Shown here: in pieces, positions 1-13,300 of the stretch
How the letters are laid out: each line of letters starts with the position of its first letter
Position numbering within the stretch: the stretch's first letter is position 1
Source of the DNA: Sphagnum compactum
Lineage: Eukaryota > Bryophyta > Sphagnopsida > Sphagnales
Reading direction: 5' to 3'
Length of the DNA: 64,000 nucleotides
Assembly (NCBI GenBank): GCA_965153455.1
Contig: OZ234504.1
Location: forward strand, 4,898,001-4,962,000
Program-made: the position numbers and the translations under genes
Notes under the pieces: model-generated
Seen by the model: the letters and a program-made list of their open reading frames with translations, nothing else
What the model was told of the DNA's origin: nothing
Database searches by the model: none

Positions 1-1181
1 CATCTGACAAAAGTGGAAGGGTTCTGGGTAATGGCATGCAGTTTGGTGTGTATGAGAAGTTGAGAGCTGTGTTGCAGGCAAAGTGCAATGTCACCAAGCT
101 CACGTATGTGTCTCCTCCATTTTCACAGTATCTTCAGGCTGCATGGGCATCTGGATCAGAGTCCTAATAAGAGTTTGTGATCTGTTGCAGGACCTCACCT
201 AAAAGTGGAGGGAAATGCCATTTTTCTTATTCCTTGGTATTGCTAATTTGTGAGAGACTTCTTTCATGTCAAGGGTTTCAAAGTTGTATTACATCAATGA
301 AGTTAAGACCTGCAGCATGAATTTGTTTTGCAGGACCCCAGAACATTTGGCACTGGGAGCATGTGCAGGTGCCATTGCAGCTGCACTTACCATGCCGGTA
401 TGGCACATCTTTCTGTCAGAGCCTAGCTTACTTCCTGAGTTCTTGATTTCTAGAATGACTGCATCACATTTGAATGCAACCTGTGATGTCAGGCATCACT
501 TAACCAGGGTAGCTCTTAGGAGGTGCTCATCAACCCCACCTTGTGATAGCATTATGAGGTCATGATTTACAGAATGAGATTTCAAGCACAAGATGTTATC
601 ATAGCAGATGCTGATAGCCTAATGTAGATCAGTGTGTGAGTGAAGGAAGTGCATGTTCATTTGTTACAGCTGGATCTTGTGAAGACCCGTCAGCAGTGTG
701 GGATTAGTCAGGGCATTCCAAGGATAGTGATGTCTGTTATGCAGGAGAAGGGAGCAGCTGGTCTCTTCACTGGCTTGGTATGTGCTTGTTATTGCAAGTT
801 GATTTTTATGGCACTTGTTTTGACAGAGGACAAAAATTTGTAGTTCTCACCAACAGAATGATGCACTAGTTTCAGTGATTGTCAATCTTTGATCCATAGC
901 CTCAGAAACTCATTAACATGTCATTTCAATTTTTTTCTTTTATGTTCTCACTTATGTTCTCATATAGTTTTTTGTGTTAATTTGCAGGGTGCAAGGGCCT
1001 TACATGCATCACTTACCTCAGCTCTCTTTTTTGGATTGTTTGAATATTGCAAGATGGTATGTTTTTAGTCCCTCCCATGGCACACTTAGGTGATTGTGTT
1101 GCAAAGGCATTTGGTGTTGATGATAAAAAAAATTCACAATCAATTGTTGCATGTCTTAATTTGCAGCAGACACCTAGCTAA
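1..1181 (+). CDS. Mitochondrial carrier family protein, 3' part of gene
   Basis: The gene enters from the left edge, so the N-terminal half is missing. Supported exons are 1-103, 334-397, 670-777, 988-1056 and a possible short last exon 1167-1181 ending in TAA. Each internal junction has GT and AG and keeps the frame. If the last exon is not used, translation runs into the intron and stops at about 1069. The exons encode a carrier repeat with GNGMQFGVYEKLRA, then LTMPLDLVKTRQQCG, which carries the family signature PxDxxKxR, then a final helix around SALFFGLFEYCKM. Carriers of this family exchange metabolites across the inner mitochondrial membrane (some members sit in plastids) with six helices in three repeats. 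The substrate cannot be read from this fragment. Family assignment is firm; the exact 3' end is not. Confidence 0.75.
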
Positions 1182-1205
1182 ATTTATGTTGACATGTATC
1201 TGTTC

Positions 1206-1349
1206 AGAGAAGACTTACAGGTAATGTGGTGAGAGTCAATGTCATGATGAACCATTCCTCCTAAAATGTTGAGCAAAAGGCACTCCAAGATTCGGAAGAG
1301 GCAACGTGTTAGACATTGACTCTCACCACATTACCTGTAAGTCTTCTCT
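1206..1349. repeat. Perfect 38-bp inverted repeat with 68-bp spacer
   Basis: Bases 1206-1243 are the exact reverse complement of 1312-1349, separated by 68 bases. Transcribed on either strand this would form a 38-bp perfect stem. It lies 25 bases past the likely stop of the carrier gene, so it may be in its 3' UTR. The arms are not tandem or low-complexity sequence. It could be a young miRNA or siRNA foldback, or a small foldback insertion. No target-site duplication is evident. Confidence 0.85.
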
Positions 1350-3567
1350 ATTTTGTAGACTGACAGGATCAGAACACATTCGATGAAAATTGTCATATGT
1401 AGAATCTCTCAGTGCTTCCCAACTGCTATTTTTGCCAACCTAAAGCGTACCTATTGCAGGAAGCTTGAAGTAACTGAGCCTCAAAGCTTGGTGTTTGCAA
1501 ATAACTTTGGACATATGACCAGCTGAAAGAAAATTCAGGCAGGGGGTGGCAAAGTTGTACAACATCAGGAATTATTATCTCTCTTGCCAATTGGTATGTC
1601 TCTCATCTCCTTGGAAGAAGCAGAGTACCAGTGCTGGGACCAGTCTATAGACTGCAAATATGCAATTCTTCAAATGTGCCATTCACTAGATAATGGTCCA
1701 GTTGTGTTCATCACTTGTGTTTTGTTGATTGATGTTTTGCATTGTTTCATTGAAACAATTCTTGTTGTGTCAAAACATGAGACCATTGGAGTAGGGACTT
1801 TTGTCTTACAACCTACCTCTTAAACCAGAAATGTGACGATTCAATAAATTTGGGTCTGCATTTGATGCCATTTCATGCACAAAGAGGGCAACTTCTGCAA
1901 ACAGCACATTGCTCTAAGGGGTTAAAAGGGAAAACAATACAAAGTGCACTTGCTAGATAATTTTAGCAAGATAAAATCAAAGTGGGAACTTGTAAATATC
2001 TCAACACTGAGAAATCTTTTTTGCTTTTGTCAATTGTTTCATGTAGATAATAGCTGTTCTGACACAACGAAACATCTTGAACACTTTGAGAGAGAACATT
2101 AACTGAATTCAATCAAAATGGAAAATTCTTCATTAGTCTTCACACTACAAATATCTGTTTCAAACAATTCTTGTCTGCAAGTAAGCTTTTCTAATTCTTT
2201 CAAAATTCTTGGACATTTTAAAAGAAAAACTTTGGGAAAAATTGTCCATCGCAATATCAGTTAAGAGCACAATTGTGCTGTGCAATAGGTGTGTATATCA
2301 CCCATGTCCAGAAGGAGGCATTATGAACAGGGTAGGCAAGAAGCTCTTTGTCATGTGAGCTCTGGATAGCATCAAATGTATTAGGTAGGGTTTTTGCAGG
2401 AAATTTGTGGTTTGCCATCTAAGATATATTTCAAAGCATAAGATGATGACAATGAATTTGGGTTTCAAAGGTGAATGAAACTTTCGGTGTCATAAGAAAA
2501 ATTCAGCAAAAGACATTTTTGGCCTTTTGGCTTTCAACTCCTTGTATGCAATTAACAATAACAACACACAACACCCATGGAATTGCAATGACAATTTGGG
2601 ACTAGAAATTCTTTTAACAAGAAAATTGGAATCCAGGATTTCACAGGTAAGAAACAGCAAGTTCCAAAGACTAAACAGCAACTTTATTGTTACCCATAGC
2701 ATAGTAATGAATCAAGAATATTGCACATACTACTGACTTCACTTGTACCTCCAGGAAGAAATATTTCCAAAAGTGAAGAGTCAAAAAAAAAAGCCTTGAC
2801 ATTTCAGAATCAGGTTCTTCAAATTGTAACATTAGTCTTCTCAAAAAAAAGGTGGGAAAGACAATAAAAATTTGTTTCTGTAGAAGTGCTCCAAATGGGT
2901 CCCTTCCTGCTTTAGAGATGCTGGCAATGCCATTTACCTATACAGAATCTGTCAAATGTCACAAATTAAGGGGATCCTAAACCAAAACTTCCATGAGGAG
3001 AAAACTCCATCAGTAAGTTCATCACCCCATGACATCAAAATATATATGACAACACTCTGCATGCACACCAACCTGCACTTTTGTAGCAAAAAATATGATT
3101 TGAAAGTCCAAATCAATTTTCACATTTCACATTATTCCAGCTTACAGGGAAGTACTGTTCACAGTGACTTTTCTGTTAGGCACAATGACTATCATGCTTC
3201 ACCATTCCCTGCCCAGGACATCCATGGTGACATATACATTCTTCTGTACTATGGTAGCTACTCTCCATGTGCTTGCCAAGCAGTTATTTCAGATGTTGCA
3301 GAGATCTTACAAAATATGATTCAAGAGGAGAGAATGCGTCAGAGGACATTACTGGCTCAGAAACAGTACAGTATCTTTGTCCAATATAGCAAAGCCTCCT
3401 TGGAGAATTCTGAGCTCATATTTCCACTTCTAACTCTCGTGGAAGAGTTGTAGCATACACTCATTGCTAGCTCAGGGTATAGGCATGTGCAAATACTACC
3501 TCTCAAGGAAATGAGTAATTTGCCATATGTAGATGGAAGAATGCATGGAAGAGGCCACTCATTTTTT
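1350..3567. other. Spacer without a supported gene
   Basis: Only short, mutually overlapping open frames on both strands are present, with no recognisable domain or convincing splice series. The left part may hold the 3' UTR of the carrier gene. The right part probably holds the 3' UTR of the minus-strand candidate gene that ends at 3568. Confidence 0.5.
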
Positions 3568-5411
3568 TCATAGCATGAGCCGAAAGTTAGAGGTTGATTG
3601 TGACCGCGGCAAGTCAAAAATCTTGGCAGGTAGAACAGCTGTAAATGCAACATCCATAAGGTCCTGTTTATGGTCTGTTTCTCTTTTCCGTTTAGGTGAA
3701 GATGGCGGAGAAAGGTCAGTAGCAGATGCCCCCTTAGCATTCCCTTCAGCACGCACTTTGATTGGTGATGGCACTTTATCCAGTGCATATCTCTGTACAC
3801 AAGACAATAGAGTTAATGTACTCCATACAGACATGGACCAAATATTTGACAGCAATAAGAGGAGTGTTGTTCTGCAAGTATCTAAATCCTCACAAACAAG
3901 AATATCAGGCAACAATGAAGTGCAACTAAGATTCCACATTGTCAAGAGAAATCGCGATTGGGAAACAGTAAATTGCATCATCCACAAAGTGGAATGCGCC
4001 TTTTGTAACTGATTCCTAAAAGGACTGGCATGTCCACACAAGACAACAAACATTCTTCTAGTGTTATGTTAGATGACACTGATCCAACAACACTCCTCAA
4101 AACAGAACAGAGATATTAGAAGAAAGAACATACAGCAGTTGAGGTGGAGAGGACAGAATAATTTCACTCAACCCAACCTGAACAACCACCTTCGTCCATA
4201 TATATGACCAAAAATTGTGGTTCTTAATGTCAGCTTGCCTGTACAGGACCAAGTTTCTCACAACTTTCACAGTGAAGAGAAGATGTTTCCATCTGACCCA
4301 AAAGTCACTTGGTGAAATCAGGAGCAGTGCAATGGGAAGATCTCATCTCATTCATCTATTTTGAAGCAAGAAATTGTTCACCTCCATCCTTGGAAGTTGA
4401 AGTTGACTACAAGGTGGTTTAGATGCAGCCAGATCATCCACTACCTTGTTGCTCCCTTCAAACACCTGCCAAGACCATGCATGAGCATGCAGTTCCTTCA
4501 AAGCCATAACACTATCTGTCACCCTTCACAGTTCAAGATCATCATTGTGAGGCAACGAACATGATGTCCTGTGAACTTTGACCTCTTATCTGTGGAAGGT
4601 TATCCCAAGGTATAAGGGAAAGGCCCTGCAGCAAGAGACTCAGAATGCTCAATTTCTGCTATATTGCTACCAGAATTAGACTTCTTAAGAAAAACAAAGC
4701 ATTGCAAATTGAGGATTATCTATGATGTATTCAAAACTCAATTGATCTTGCATTTCAGGAAACTGTGCAGGGCAGTACTCCCTGCACATTACTTGTTAAG
4801 TTTGACATAACACAGATACCAATGCACATATCCATGAAGAACACAGAAAGACGAAATAAAAAAACACTCAAGTAGATAAAAAAAGCAAAATTCTCACATC
4901 CAAACCCTAAGACAAACTTAGAGAAGTTCACCACACCTACTTCCTTTTCTCATAGGTTCCTGTGGGGCCACAAGAACAACAAAAAAAATTCTCCTCTTGG
5001 GAATAATAAAGAAAGCAATTTCCATTCCACAGCTAAACCATGTTCCATGATGTCTTGTATGTGATGAGGACGATATGTGAAAAGAAGAACTTCATAGTCA
5101 GCTTTGCAAGAAAATGAATGGACACCAAAAGTAGATATTGTCTTGGATGTGAGTCCTCTTGAGGGAGCAGAAGCTCCAGTTTGCCAATGTGCAAAAACTC
5201 TGTATGGAAATCCAGAGTTCTGAGAGATAGGTATTTGAGAAGCAAAACTTACATAAGTCTCTTGTACACTCGCCAGTGGGCATTTGGAGTTGATAGAGAT
5301 GAAGTCCATAGCTTTCAACTTTTGTAAATCTTCCTCCTCAACTCTTCCATGCCCGATCAAGTCTGCGGATCCATCACTTCCAACAAGTCGCTCAGAGTTT
5401 GGCTCAACCAT
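3568..5411 (-). CDS. Candidate multi-exon gene of unknown function
   Basis: I do not recognise this protein. The likely first exon is 5411-5253, 53 codons from an ATG, rich in acidic residues and ending in ASVQETY at a strong GTAAGT donor in phase 0. The same frame stays open to 4950, so a single-exon reading is also possible. The likely last exon is 3792-3568, after an acceptor ending in GTACAG. It encodes a hydrophilic tail with SPPSSPKRKRE, which resembles a nuclear localisation signal and proline-directed phosphorylation sites. Between them, coding-like stretches lie near 4769-4680, 4500-4370 and 4310-4130 on the minus strand (one reads ALKELHAHAWSWQVFEG), but in-frame stops show that the splice pattern is not solved or that the gene has decayed. 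Treat it as a hypothetical, possibly nuclear protein. Confidence 0.35.
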
Positions 5412-6815
5412 TTAACCGGTGGTCCCCGCATATACCACGAACTTCATCAGATTCATCTCGCAAGAATGGAAAACGGCTAGCACAAAAAAAAAATCTCTTT
5501 TTCCCGTACTCAGCTCCTACCTGCGTCGCTGCTTTGACCATTATTGACGCCTCTCTCCTCCTCCTCCTCCGCCGCGTTAGGGAAATCGGATCCTAGAAGC
5601 GCCTGCACGGTGGCCATGGATAGTGCATGCAAGAAAGCACGGTTGCAACAGAAAAAGTAGACAAGAGCTTGCAGTTCTCGGCGTCCTAGAGAGATGATGA
5701 TGTGTCTGACCCCTTGGAACTACGTTATAAGAAGAAGAAACGATCGAAGAACTCCGATTGCTCCACAACGCGTGAGATTGTATCACATCTCAGATCGATC
5801 AAATCCTCTGCATTTGCGATCAATGACTCCAATGTAAGGGCGTCGAAAGAAGGACAATGATTCTGAAATTGCGTAAAAGCGATTCAGGTGCAGACTCGCA
5901 CAAGACAATGGCGTCAGGCAAGCGAGCCAAACGACATTCAGAGAGAATGAATGCAAAGTTGAATTGGGAAAAAACACAACAGCGTACCTTGTGGAGGGGC
6001 GAGCTCCTTCTTCTTGTGACGAATCCACACAGAAGAAGAGGAACACAAGATCGACCAAGAAACAAAGGGGAAGATGAGATGATTGCAAAGACTCGCAACA
6101 ACAACAACAACATAAGACAAACACGAGCAAATAATTCCAGTCCAAGAGCACAAGAAAGACACAAGCAATGCCCCGAAAGTGTAGGTAAAGCCCATGATTT
6201 TATTTTTTCGCCATTGTGCGAAAAATATTTTGAAAATCAGAATAGTGTTTCTGTCACAAATTTCCTTGTCTTTTGGGGAAAAAATTCGCCATAAACGAAT
6301 TATTTTAACACAAAGGGCCGAAAATATCGCCACAATTGTCTACAATATGAAAGGGTGCTTAAAAATTTTCATTGATATAAATTAATGCTTTTCAAATCCA
6401 ACCATTGAAGACTCCAATTTGAAGGTCCTTGTTTCGCCATATTGAAAATCATCTTTTGAAAACTTGAGGCATTACATCCTCGAGGAGCCTCCTAATCAGT
6501 GTTTTATTTTTGTGGCCAATTTTCTCAGTGTGGTGACGAAAAAACACTCAGTGCAAATTTCGGTAAAGTCACGTGATTAGGGGGGTGAGAACGGCCAGTT
6601 TCTTTCTGCATAACAGGGCATCAAACGTGTAACTAACTGGTAGCCAAAACTTTACAAAATGAAATAACTGGGACCCAAACTAGTTTTTCCGCCAATTTTG
6701 GTGCGAATCTGAGTTTCATGTCTTTCCTTTTCCCTGATCGCCTCCATTACTGCTACATATATTTTCACTGCTCCTACAGTACAACTACTATAGAACTCCT
6801 CTAGAAGAACCTTAT
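5412..6815. other. Upstream region of the unknown gene; no supported CDS
   Basis: Overlapping open frames on both strands occupy about 5580-6330. None shows a recognisable domain. The stretch is less AT-rich than the DNA further right and lies directly upstream of the ATG at 5411, so promoter and 5' UTR are the simplest reading. After 6300 the DNA becomes AT-rich spacer. Confidence 0.35.
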
Positions 6816-6818
6816 GCA

Positions 6819-6925
6819 TTGAATGCTGAGTTTCAGCATTTCATTCTGAGATTTAATTAAATTTCATTACTTTGCTGATACCACTGAAAGAGGGGAGAGG
6901 GGTGAAAGAGAGGGTGAAGACATAT
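6819..6925 (+). repeat. Dispersed repeat, short copy
   Basis: This stretch resembles 52520-52640 in direct orientation and about 62575-62700 in reverse orientation. All three share a block around TTTCATTACTTTGC, then GATACCACT and a purine-rich run ending in GGGTGAAGAC or similar. Three copies in one window suggest a moderately abundant family. No termini or coding capacity were seen. Confidence 0.6.
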
Positions 6926-8233
6926 TTAGACAATGAGTTCATATAGCAGGCCAGAATCTGAAAAAAATCTACTTCACCCTGATCTCTCACCAAATGTAGC
7001 TCAATCCTCTTGTGAATGATCGGCAGTCCCACCTACGTGACAAAATTGAAGAAACAAATACTGGTAGGAAGCCCTAACACAATTCTTCACAAGTTCAGAA
7101 CTTGATTGAAAAAAGGTTTTTTAAATAATCTTTTGTTGAGTTTCAAATAGTGTTGTATTTAAGGAAAAAAATGGGTGTAAGATAAAATTGAAATCTTATT
7201 TGCTCGTTATGCTTATTCTAACAATTTTGAAGGCTTCTACCTTAAGGGGCTTAGTATGAGGCAACGGGCTTAGGATGAGCAGATAGCTAAATCTACCCTC
7301 ACATTTTGAGAATGTTGTCCACCTATTTATTGGCTTTGCCCATAGTAAAGCACGAGATGAACATTATCATGATTGTAAAGCATTTCAAAACAAATTCTAA
7401 TATATTTGGAGGGCACCTTATGTAATGAATATCCCTTGTAGGGGGAAAAAAAAAGGGGGGCGGGGATCTTATACCAACTCCTTAAGAGTGGGAGGAAAAT
7501 TATGCTTACTTTATACTTTTCACATCCCTCCTTCCATTAAGGGGTAGGTGTGAGAAACCTCCCCTCTTGTCCCTTGTGATCTATAAATGTCTAAGTTCAC
7601 AATAATACAGTACCTATGACAACTATTCAACACTTCTTTGTTGAATATTTATTTAGTTTAAAAATGAGGTTTGGCAATTTCAATTTTCATTTTTCAGAAT
7701 TTCAATTTTTTGAGAAATAGATATGCAAAGTATACCTTTTATTCGGTATTTGTGATATTCCACCCAATGATGTTTGATATTTCAACAATTTTGATAATAT
7801 TAAAATTTAAAAATTACTAAAATATTCAAAAATAGTTGTGGGGGGCCCATTCAAAAATGTGATTACAGATTCAACTCATCCATCCTGTAATTTGCAAATG
7901 TCATACCCATGGACTTTAGGGTTCTTACACCTATTCGGTAAGAGTGGCCAGGATCTTATGCCTATAAGGAGGCATCATTTCCCCCTCATTCTTAAGGTGA
8001 ATAGCTAAGGCCCCTCCTCTTTTCTAGAGGTACAATTCAATGTTGTGAAGGTATCTGGTTTGAGAGTTAAAATCGAGCGTTTAGGTTCAGGTTCTTGTGA
8101 CCTAGATTCAAATTTACATTCTTTTGTTGAAATTAACACAAGAATTGAATAGTGGAACTAATATTTTGTTAGATTTGGAATCACGATTAGAATTGTGATA
8201 AAACATTCTTGAAAATAGGGTCAGGATCTTTAA

Positions 8234-8253
8234 ATATATATATATATATATAT
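8234..8253. repeat. TA dinucleotide microsatellite
   Basis: An uninterrupted alternating TA run inside AT-rich spacer. Confidence 0.85.
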
Positions 8254-9180
8254 TGAATTTTTTTGAAAATTTTGATAAATAGATTGAACTTTATAGTTAA
8301 ATATTAAATTTTAATTAAAAACTCTGTAATTGCATAGACCCTTATTTTAATTTGTTGTAAAATTTTGTATTCATAAAAAATCCGTTGCATTGCGGAGTGT
8401 GTAATGTGTGCATGGAAGTAAACTTGATTTTAAAATTGAGCATGGAAGTTCTTGATGAAAAAATGTGCTAGAATCGAAAGCAAGGGTTTAAAAATTGAAA
8501 AAACTAAGTTCAAACTCTCACTCACCTTAGAGAACTTCCGCATAAATTTGACAATGTCAAATCCAAGACTGGAAGTTCTCTTTATAAAAGAAAAATTGCA
8601 CAACAGTTATACATTTATAGACATAAGATGCCCTCTAAAATACACTAGAAAATTTCAGATTATCTTTTCTTGATTTTTTTTTCTTTTCTTTAACTAAACT
8701 TTTTTTTTTCTTATCAATTTTTTTACAACACAAAGGTTGATGTTGCAAATCACCAAAGTTGTTGGAACTTGCAACAATTCCGAAAGAAACACAAGGATGA
8801 ACTTGTAGCACCTTTGGTATAGGAGAAGGTTTCGGATATAGGGCCTTTAGGATTTGAGGTCCCCCTCCTGAGGTTGATAGGCTGAATGAAGAGGCTAAAA
8901 ATCCAAAAGGCTTTATATCCATAAAGCACCATCAATTATTATTTTTTGGTGTTTTGAGTACCCTCATTGGCCCTATGATTGCTAGTTTTGGTGCCAATCT
9001 CTTCTTAAGGTAATTTGCATTTGTCAAAAGTTACTCATTGGTTTACCAGGATGATTTAGACTGATGAAAGTTACTCCTTAGTTTGTTAAGCTTTTCATTT
9101 TGTAATGTTATATATGTTATATTTTATGTAACAAAAGGTTTTGGATATTTTATGTAACAGAAGGTAACCCTCGCTCTCCT

Positions 9181-9380
9181 AATTCTCATGGTCTTCATGA
9201 TCCGGGTGGGCTTTGGAGTAGGGGTACTTACATAAGATCCCTCCTGGGTTTAAGGTGGTGTAAGAACCCTGCCCCTCCTATGCCTCATGATCTTCATGAT
9301 CCAGGTGTGTTTAGGAGCAAGTGTAAGAACACTCCCCCTCCTGTGCCTTGTGATCTTCATGATCTAGGTTTTGTTTAAGT
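9181..9380 (+). repeat. Degenerate tandem repeat, three units
   Basis: A block containing TCTTCATGATC occurs at 9192, 9291 and 9354. The last two units share a 63-base period that includes GTAAGAAC and CCCCTCCT. The first unit is longer, with a spacing of 99. The repeats are imperfect and show no coding signature. Confidence 0.6.
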
Positions 9381-10346
9381 TCATCATAATGTTCACCTAG
9401 ATGAGAGCTCTGAGAACAAAAAAACTTAGTAACACGCCCCTGAACAATGTCTTTCTCTCTCCCTCTCCACAAGCTTCCAAGAAGACAAATGCAGCTGCAA
9501 TGTTTACAGGGGCAAAGACAACAACCCAAGGAAAAGTAGGACAAGTGCATAACTTTGCCAATGTGTTGGGAAGAAATGTAGCACAGTGAGAACAAGACAC
9601 AGCCTTGGGAAAAGCAAATTGTGGCAAAGGAAAGGGAGAAGGCTCGGGTGCATTGATGTTCTTCAGACTCTATATTGCTCATTATTGCCTTTGTTCAGAG
9701 AGTCACTCACTCCTGAACTGGGTTTGTGAAGGTTTTAGGTACATGCAATTCCACAATTCAGCAATCAGTGAAATCCACACAGCACCTTAACAAAGTAAAA
9801 ATTTAACTATAAACAAAAAACTAAAACAGCTTGTGCCTGCCATCATCGTCACATTTCAAAGAATTGGCCAGCACAAGGAAAAAGAGCCCCTGTTGATGAC
9901 TTTCAATAATCTGCAACAACACAAGCCACCCAAACTGCAACTAATTTCAAAAACACCACCTCAGTTGTTGAAAAGTACAGCATGCCGTTGTTCACAAGTC
10001 CGTTTGTTTCCTAAGAGAGCCTCTAATTGATGTGCTCATGAGCATGAATATGGACTCCAAAGTCCCACACCATGCCCATCAAAACCATCAACACAGACCC
10101 ATGAATTTGCTGAATGTACCAGGCATCAACTTCACTGAGCCCTTTTGTTGATGACATCTAAATTGTCACAATGCAACCCCATTCAGAAGCTTGAGTAAGA
10201 GACAAAACCCTCTACTAATGAGTTCAAATTCAGGACAGAGGAGGCACAAAGGCTCAGGACAAAAAAGTTCAGCTCTTGCAAGCTATTAGGCCACAAAATT
10301 TGGTTGGTGGAAGACCAGCCACCATCACTGGGATCAATGGCTTAGC

Positions 10347-13300
10347 TCAGTAACCATAGCTAGTGCTGTAATGTGAAGTATAGGCAGCTGTGGTAGGGCC
10401 AGTGGAAGGATTGGTTGAGTACATGGATGCCTGTGTGGGATACGAGCTGTAACTTGTGTCCACTGCATTGCTGTATGCTGGTTGTGGTGCCACTGTGACA
10501 CCAGACATGAAATTCTGCATTCATCCCAGTGATATACAAAACAAGCTGTTAAACCTATGACATTTCCAATCTTCTGAATTGTCAGAACACATTGCCCTAA
10601 CCATAACCAACCTATCTCATATAATACATGGTAGTAAGTGGCCTCACTAAGTTATATGCATCTATGGAACTGTTCACCATCAAGTTGCACAAATAGCCAT
10701 AACTGCAACTTTGTAGGAAGTTCAAAGGCTTGACTTTCTAGCAGCCTGGACACATCAATTAATCCCTATGCACTGGATTCAGAATATCCCCAGAGGAATG
10801 TCGGCAGAGAGACAGCAAGTGTCTCCCCCTTGGAGGGGAGCCCACTATGGGGTAGTTTGCGATACATATAAAAGACACTGACATGACAGGGAGCCTCCTG
10901 TCTTGGAGGTACTGGAGATAAACAAATGTGCCCAGCTGAATACAAAATATTCTGAAGTCAACAACCTTCATAGTTCATAATCCTCCCCCATATTGAGAGG
11001 AAAACTTGATAATTGAATACCCATGAGATCCCTGACATCTGTGGGGAGTCCAAAAAAAATAATCGGCATCTAACCCCACTTTTGACAGTATTTTGTGATG
11101 TCCTGGTGCAAAAAGGTGAGCATGCTGTTTTATTTGCACCAAAATTACTGGAAGTAAGAGCTATCAAGTAATTTAAGTACCTCTGTAAGCATCAAAAATT
11201 AGTTTAGAACAACTCTCAGCTCATAGACCCAATTTTGATGATGCTGGAAGATACCACCGAGACTGAGGGAAAAACAGTTTGGAAAAGACCTTGTGTTGAT
11301 AAACAAACCAGCTCCAAGGATATTAGGAAGAAAGGAGATGGGCTGAACCATACCTGGATCAGCTGCTGTGCTGTCTGAACTTGTGAAGCACTACCATGTA
11401 TTTCAACTGTCATCTCACCAGGGACACCTCGAGTTTCCTGTATAGTGATAGTTGCACCACTCGTGCGTCGCATGTAACTGATGTTTGCCCCTGCTGTCCC
11501 AATCACGGCATCCGCATATGACAATGGGATCTGCATGTGCTGTGTTACCTGCCATTGGACAAGTGATCATTTGATATTGAAGCTCAACAAAACTGCTTCA
11601 TGGAGACCACAGGAACTCTCTTGACACACATGCAAATAGAAGCTATGTAAAGTTAAAAGTAGGCATAGAACCCCCACAGTCATGGTTCAAAGCTTCAAAG
11701 ACATAAAGGAAGAAGCACTGCAACTACTTTATCATCAGCTGAACCTGCTTTTAAAAGGACTTGCATACATTAACTTTGTGAGAAAATCATAAAACATGGC
11801 ATGGTAGGCAGGGAAGGATGAAAACCTGAGTTATAACAGGGGCAGGGGGGGGAGCAGCAACAGATGTCATGCTGGGGTCACGACCATACAAGGACACACC
11901 ATGATGATGGTGCTGCTGCAAATGATCCTGCTGCTGTTGTTGATGGTGTTGTGTCATATCAGCAACTGTTTGTGGGTAGTAAGGCGTGTCATTGGCACTT
12001 GCATAGCTGGATGCCTGCTGTTGCTGCTGTTGCTGCTGATGCTGAAGTCCTGTATTACTGGGCTGCCAAGCTGATGCTGTACTTTGCTGTTGTTGACTTG
12101 TCACTGCTCGCTGCAAAATTTGACACATTCAGTATCAAAACTCATACACTTGCACCTAACTAACTAGAAGTTTGCAAGCACAACTGTAATTCACAGTATG
12201 TTTATCAGATAAGGTTATTGAGCACTGATTCTTTGATTGGGCACACAACACATTTGACAGGGAGAATACATTCAAGTCTTCCAGGATCCATCGATTTTAA
12301 GCATAAACCAACAAGCATGGGTGGCATGAGGACAGACATAGAGGACTTACATTGAGTTCAAAGAGAGTCAGGACACTTCTATCCACAAGAAATTTCCGTA
12401 GATGAGAGACCACCAGTTCCATGGCACGCTGCACAAGGCGTGCTTCACCCTGTATCTCTACTACTCTATCATCCGATAGAGCACACAAAGGCAAATCCTC
12501 TGCACCCATCCCTCCTCCCATCCCTCTTGAATTCACATCGCCCATTGATCAAAACATTGGCCAGATATGATTTCCATGATAAGGCAGCCCTTAAAGTTTG
12601 ACCCTACTTTTCTCTCTCACTACAACACTCACCGTCACCAGCTCAATATAACGTCTATGCAGGGTGTGCAGTGAATGGTTAACATCCAAGCAAGGACTGC
12701 TTTATCAATAGACATAACTACCAGGGTGAATGTGCCTTATGTGCATTAGGGTTGTTGATTGAACAAAGATCAAATCTAATCAAAATGTACTTATGTAGCC
12801 AGAATTTCTACAATAGCCTGAAAAGCTCATGTATAGAGAGATGGTTCATATCACAATACATCAGTGAACATGACTATCAAGCATAGAGATAGATGCTAAA
12901 GAAAGGGAGCAGAGTATGCTAGTCAAAGATGGGAATCCCTTACCAGCAGGGAGAACCCGGACTGTAGCCCCTGATGCATCTTGAATGGACTTAATGGTTG
13001 CACCCTGTCGCCCAATAAGACTGCCAGCTTGTGTAGCTGCTACCAAGAGACGGGACGAAACAGGCCCTCCCCCACCAGCAATCTCACCATCAGTTGATTC
13101 TGGCTCAGAGCCTTCAATTACCCGTCTGTGCACCCGCAGGAGCCCCTCCATTGCTGGTGATATTGGAGCATCTGGTTCCTCCCTGGCTGATACCAAAACC
13201 TGCCAAAATGCAGACCCGAGTTATAATAATACAAGTTTCTTCCTCAGGTGAGCACCAGAGTGCCTGCTCTCGTCGTTAGTTTTTCCTTCTTCTTCCTCCC

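Larger units (their letters stand above)
6926..9800. other. AT-rich intergenic spacer
   Basis: No exon, domain or RNA gene was recognised. A TA dinucleotide run lies at 8234-8253. Open frames at about 8450-8920 and 9310-9790 are short and without family signatures. The right end probably reaches the 3' UTR of the KH gene. Confidence 0.5.

Noticed and set aside
1584-1823. A 79-codon + frame after the carrier gene
   Set aside because: No signature and no donor/acceptor context; likely 3' UTR or spacer.
3533-4012. A 159-codon + strand frame
   Set aside because: It lies antisense to the better supported minus-strand last exon, which has a good acceptor and a stop, and has no signature of its own.
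5783-6333. Several overlapping frames of 114-145 codons on both strands
   Set aside because: No recognisable domain, no splice partners, and mutual overlap. Kept only as probable promoter/5' region.
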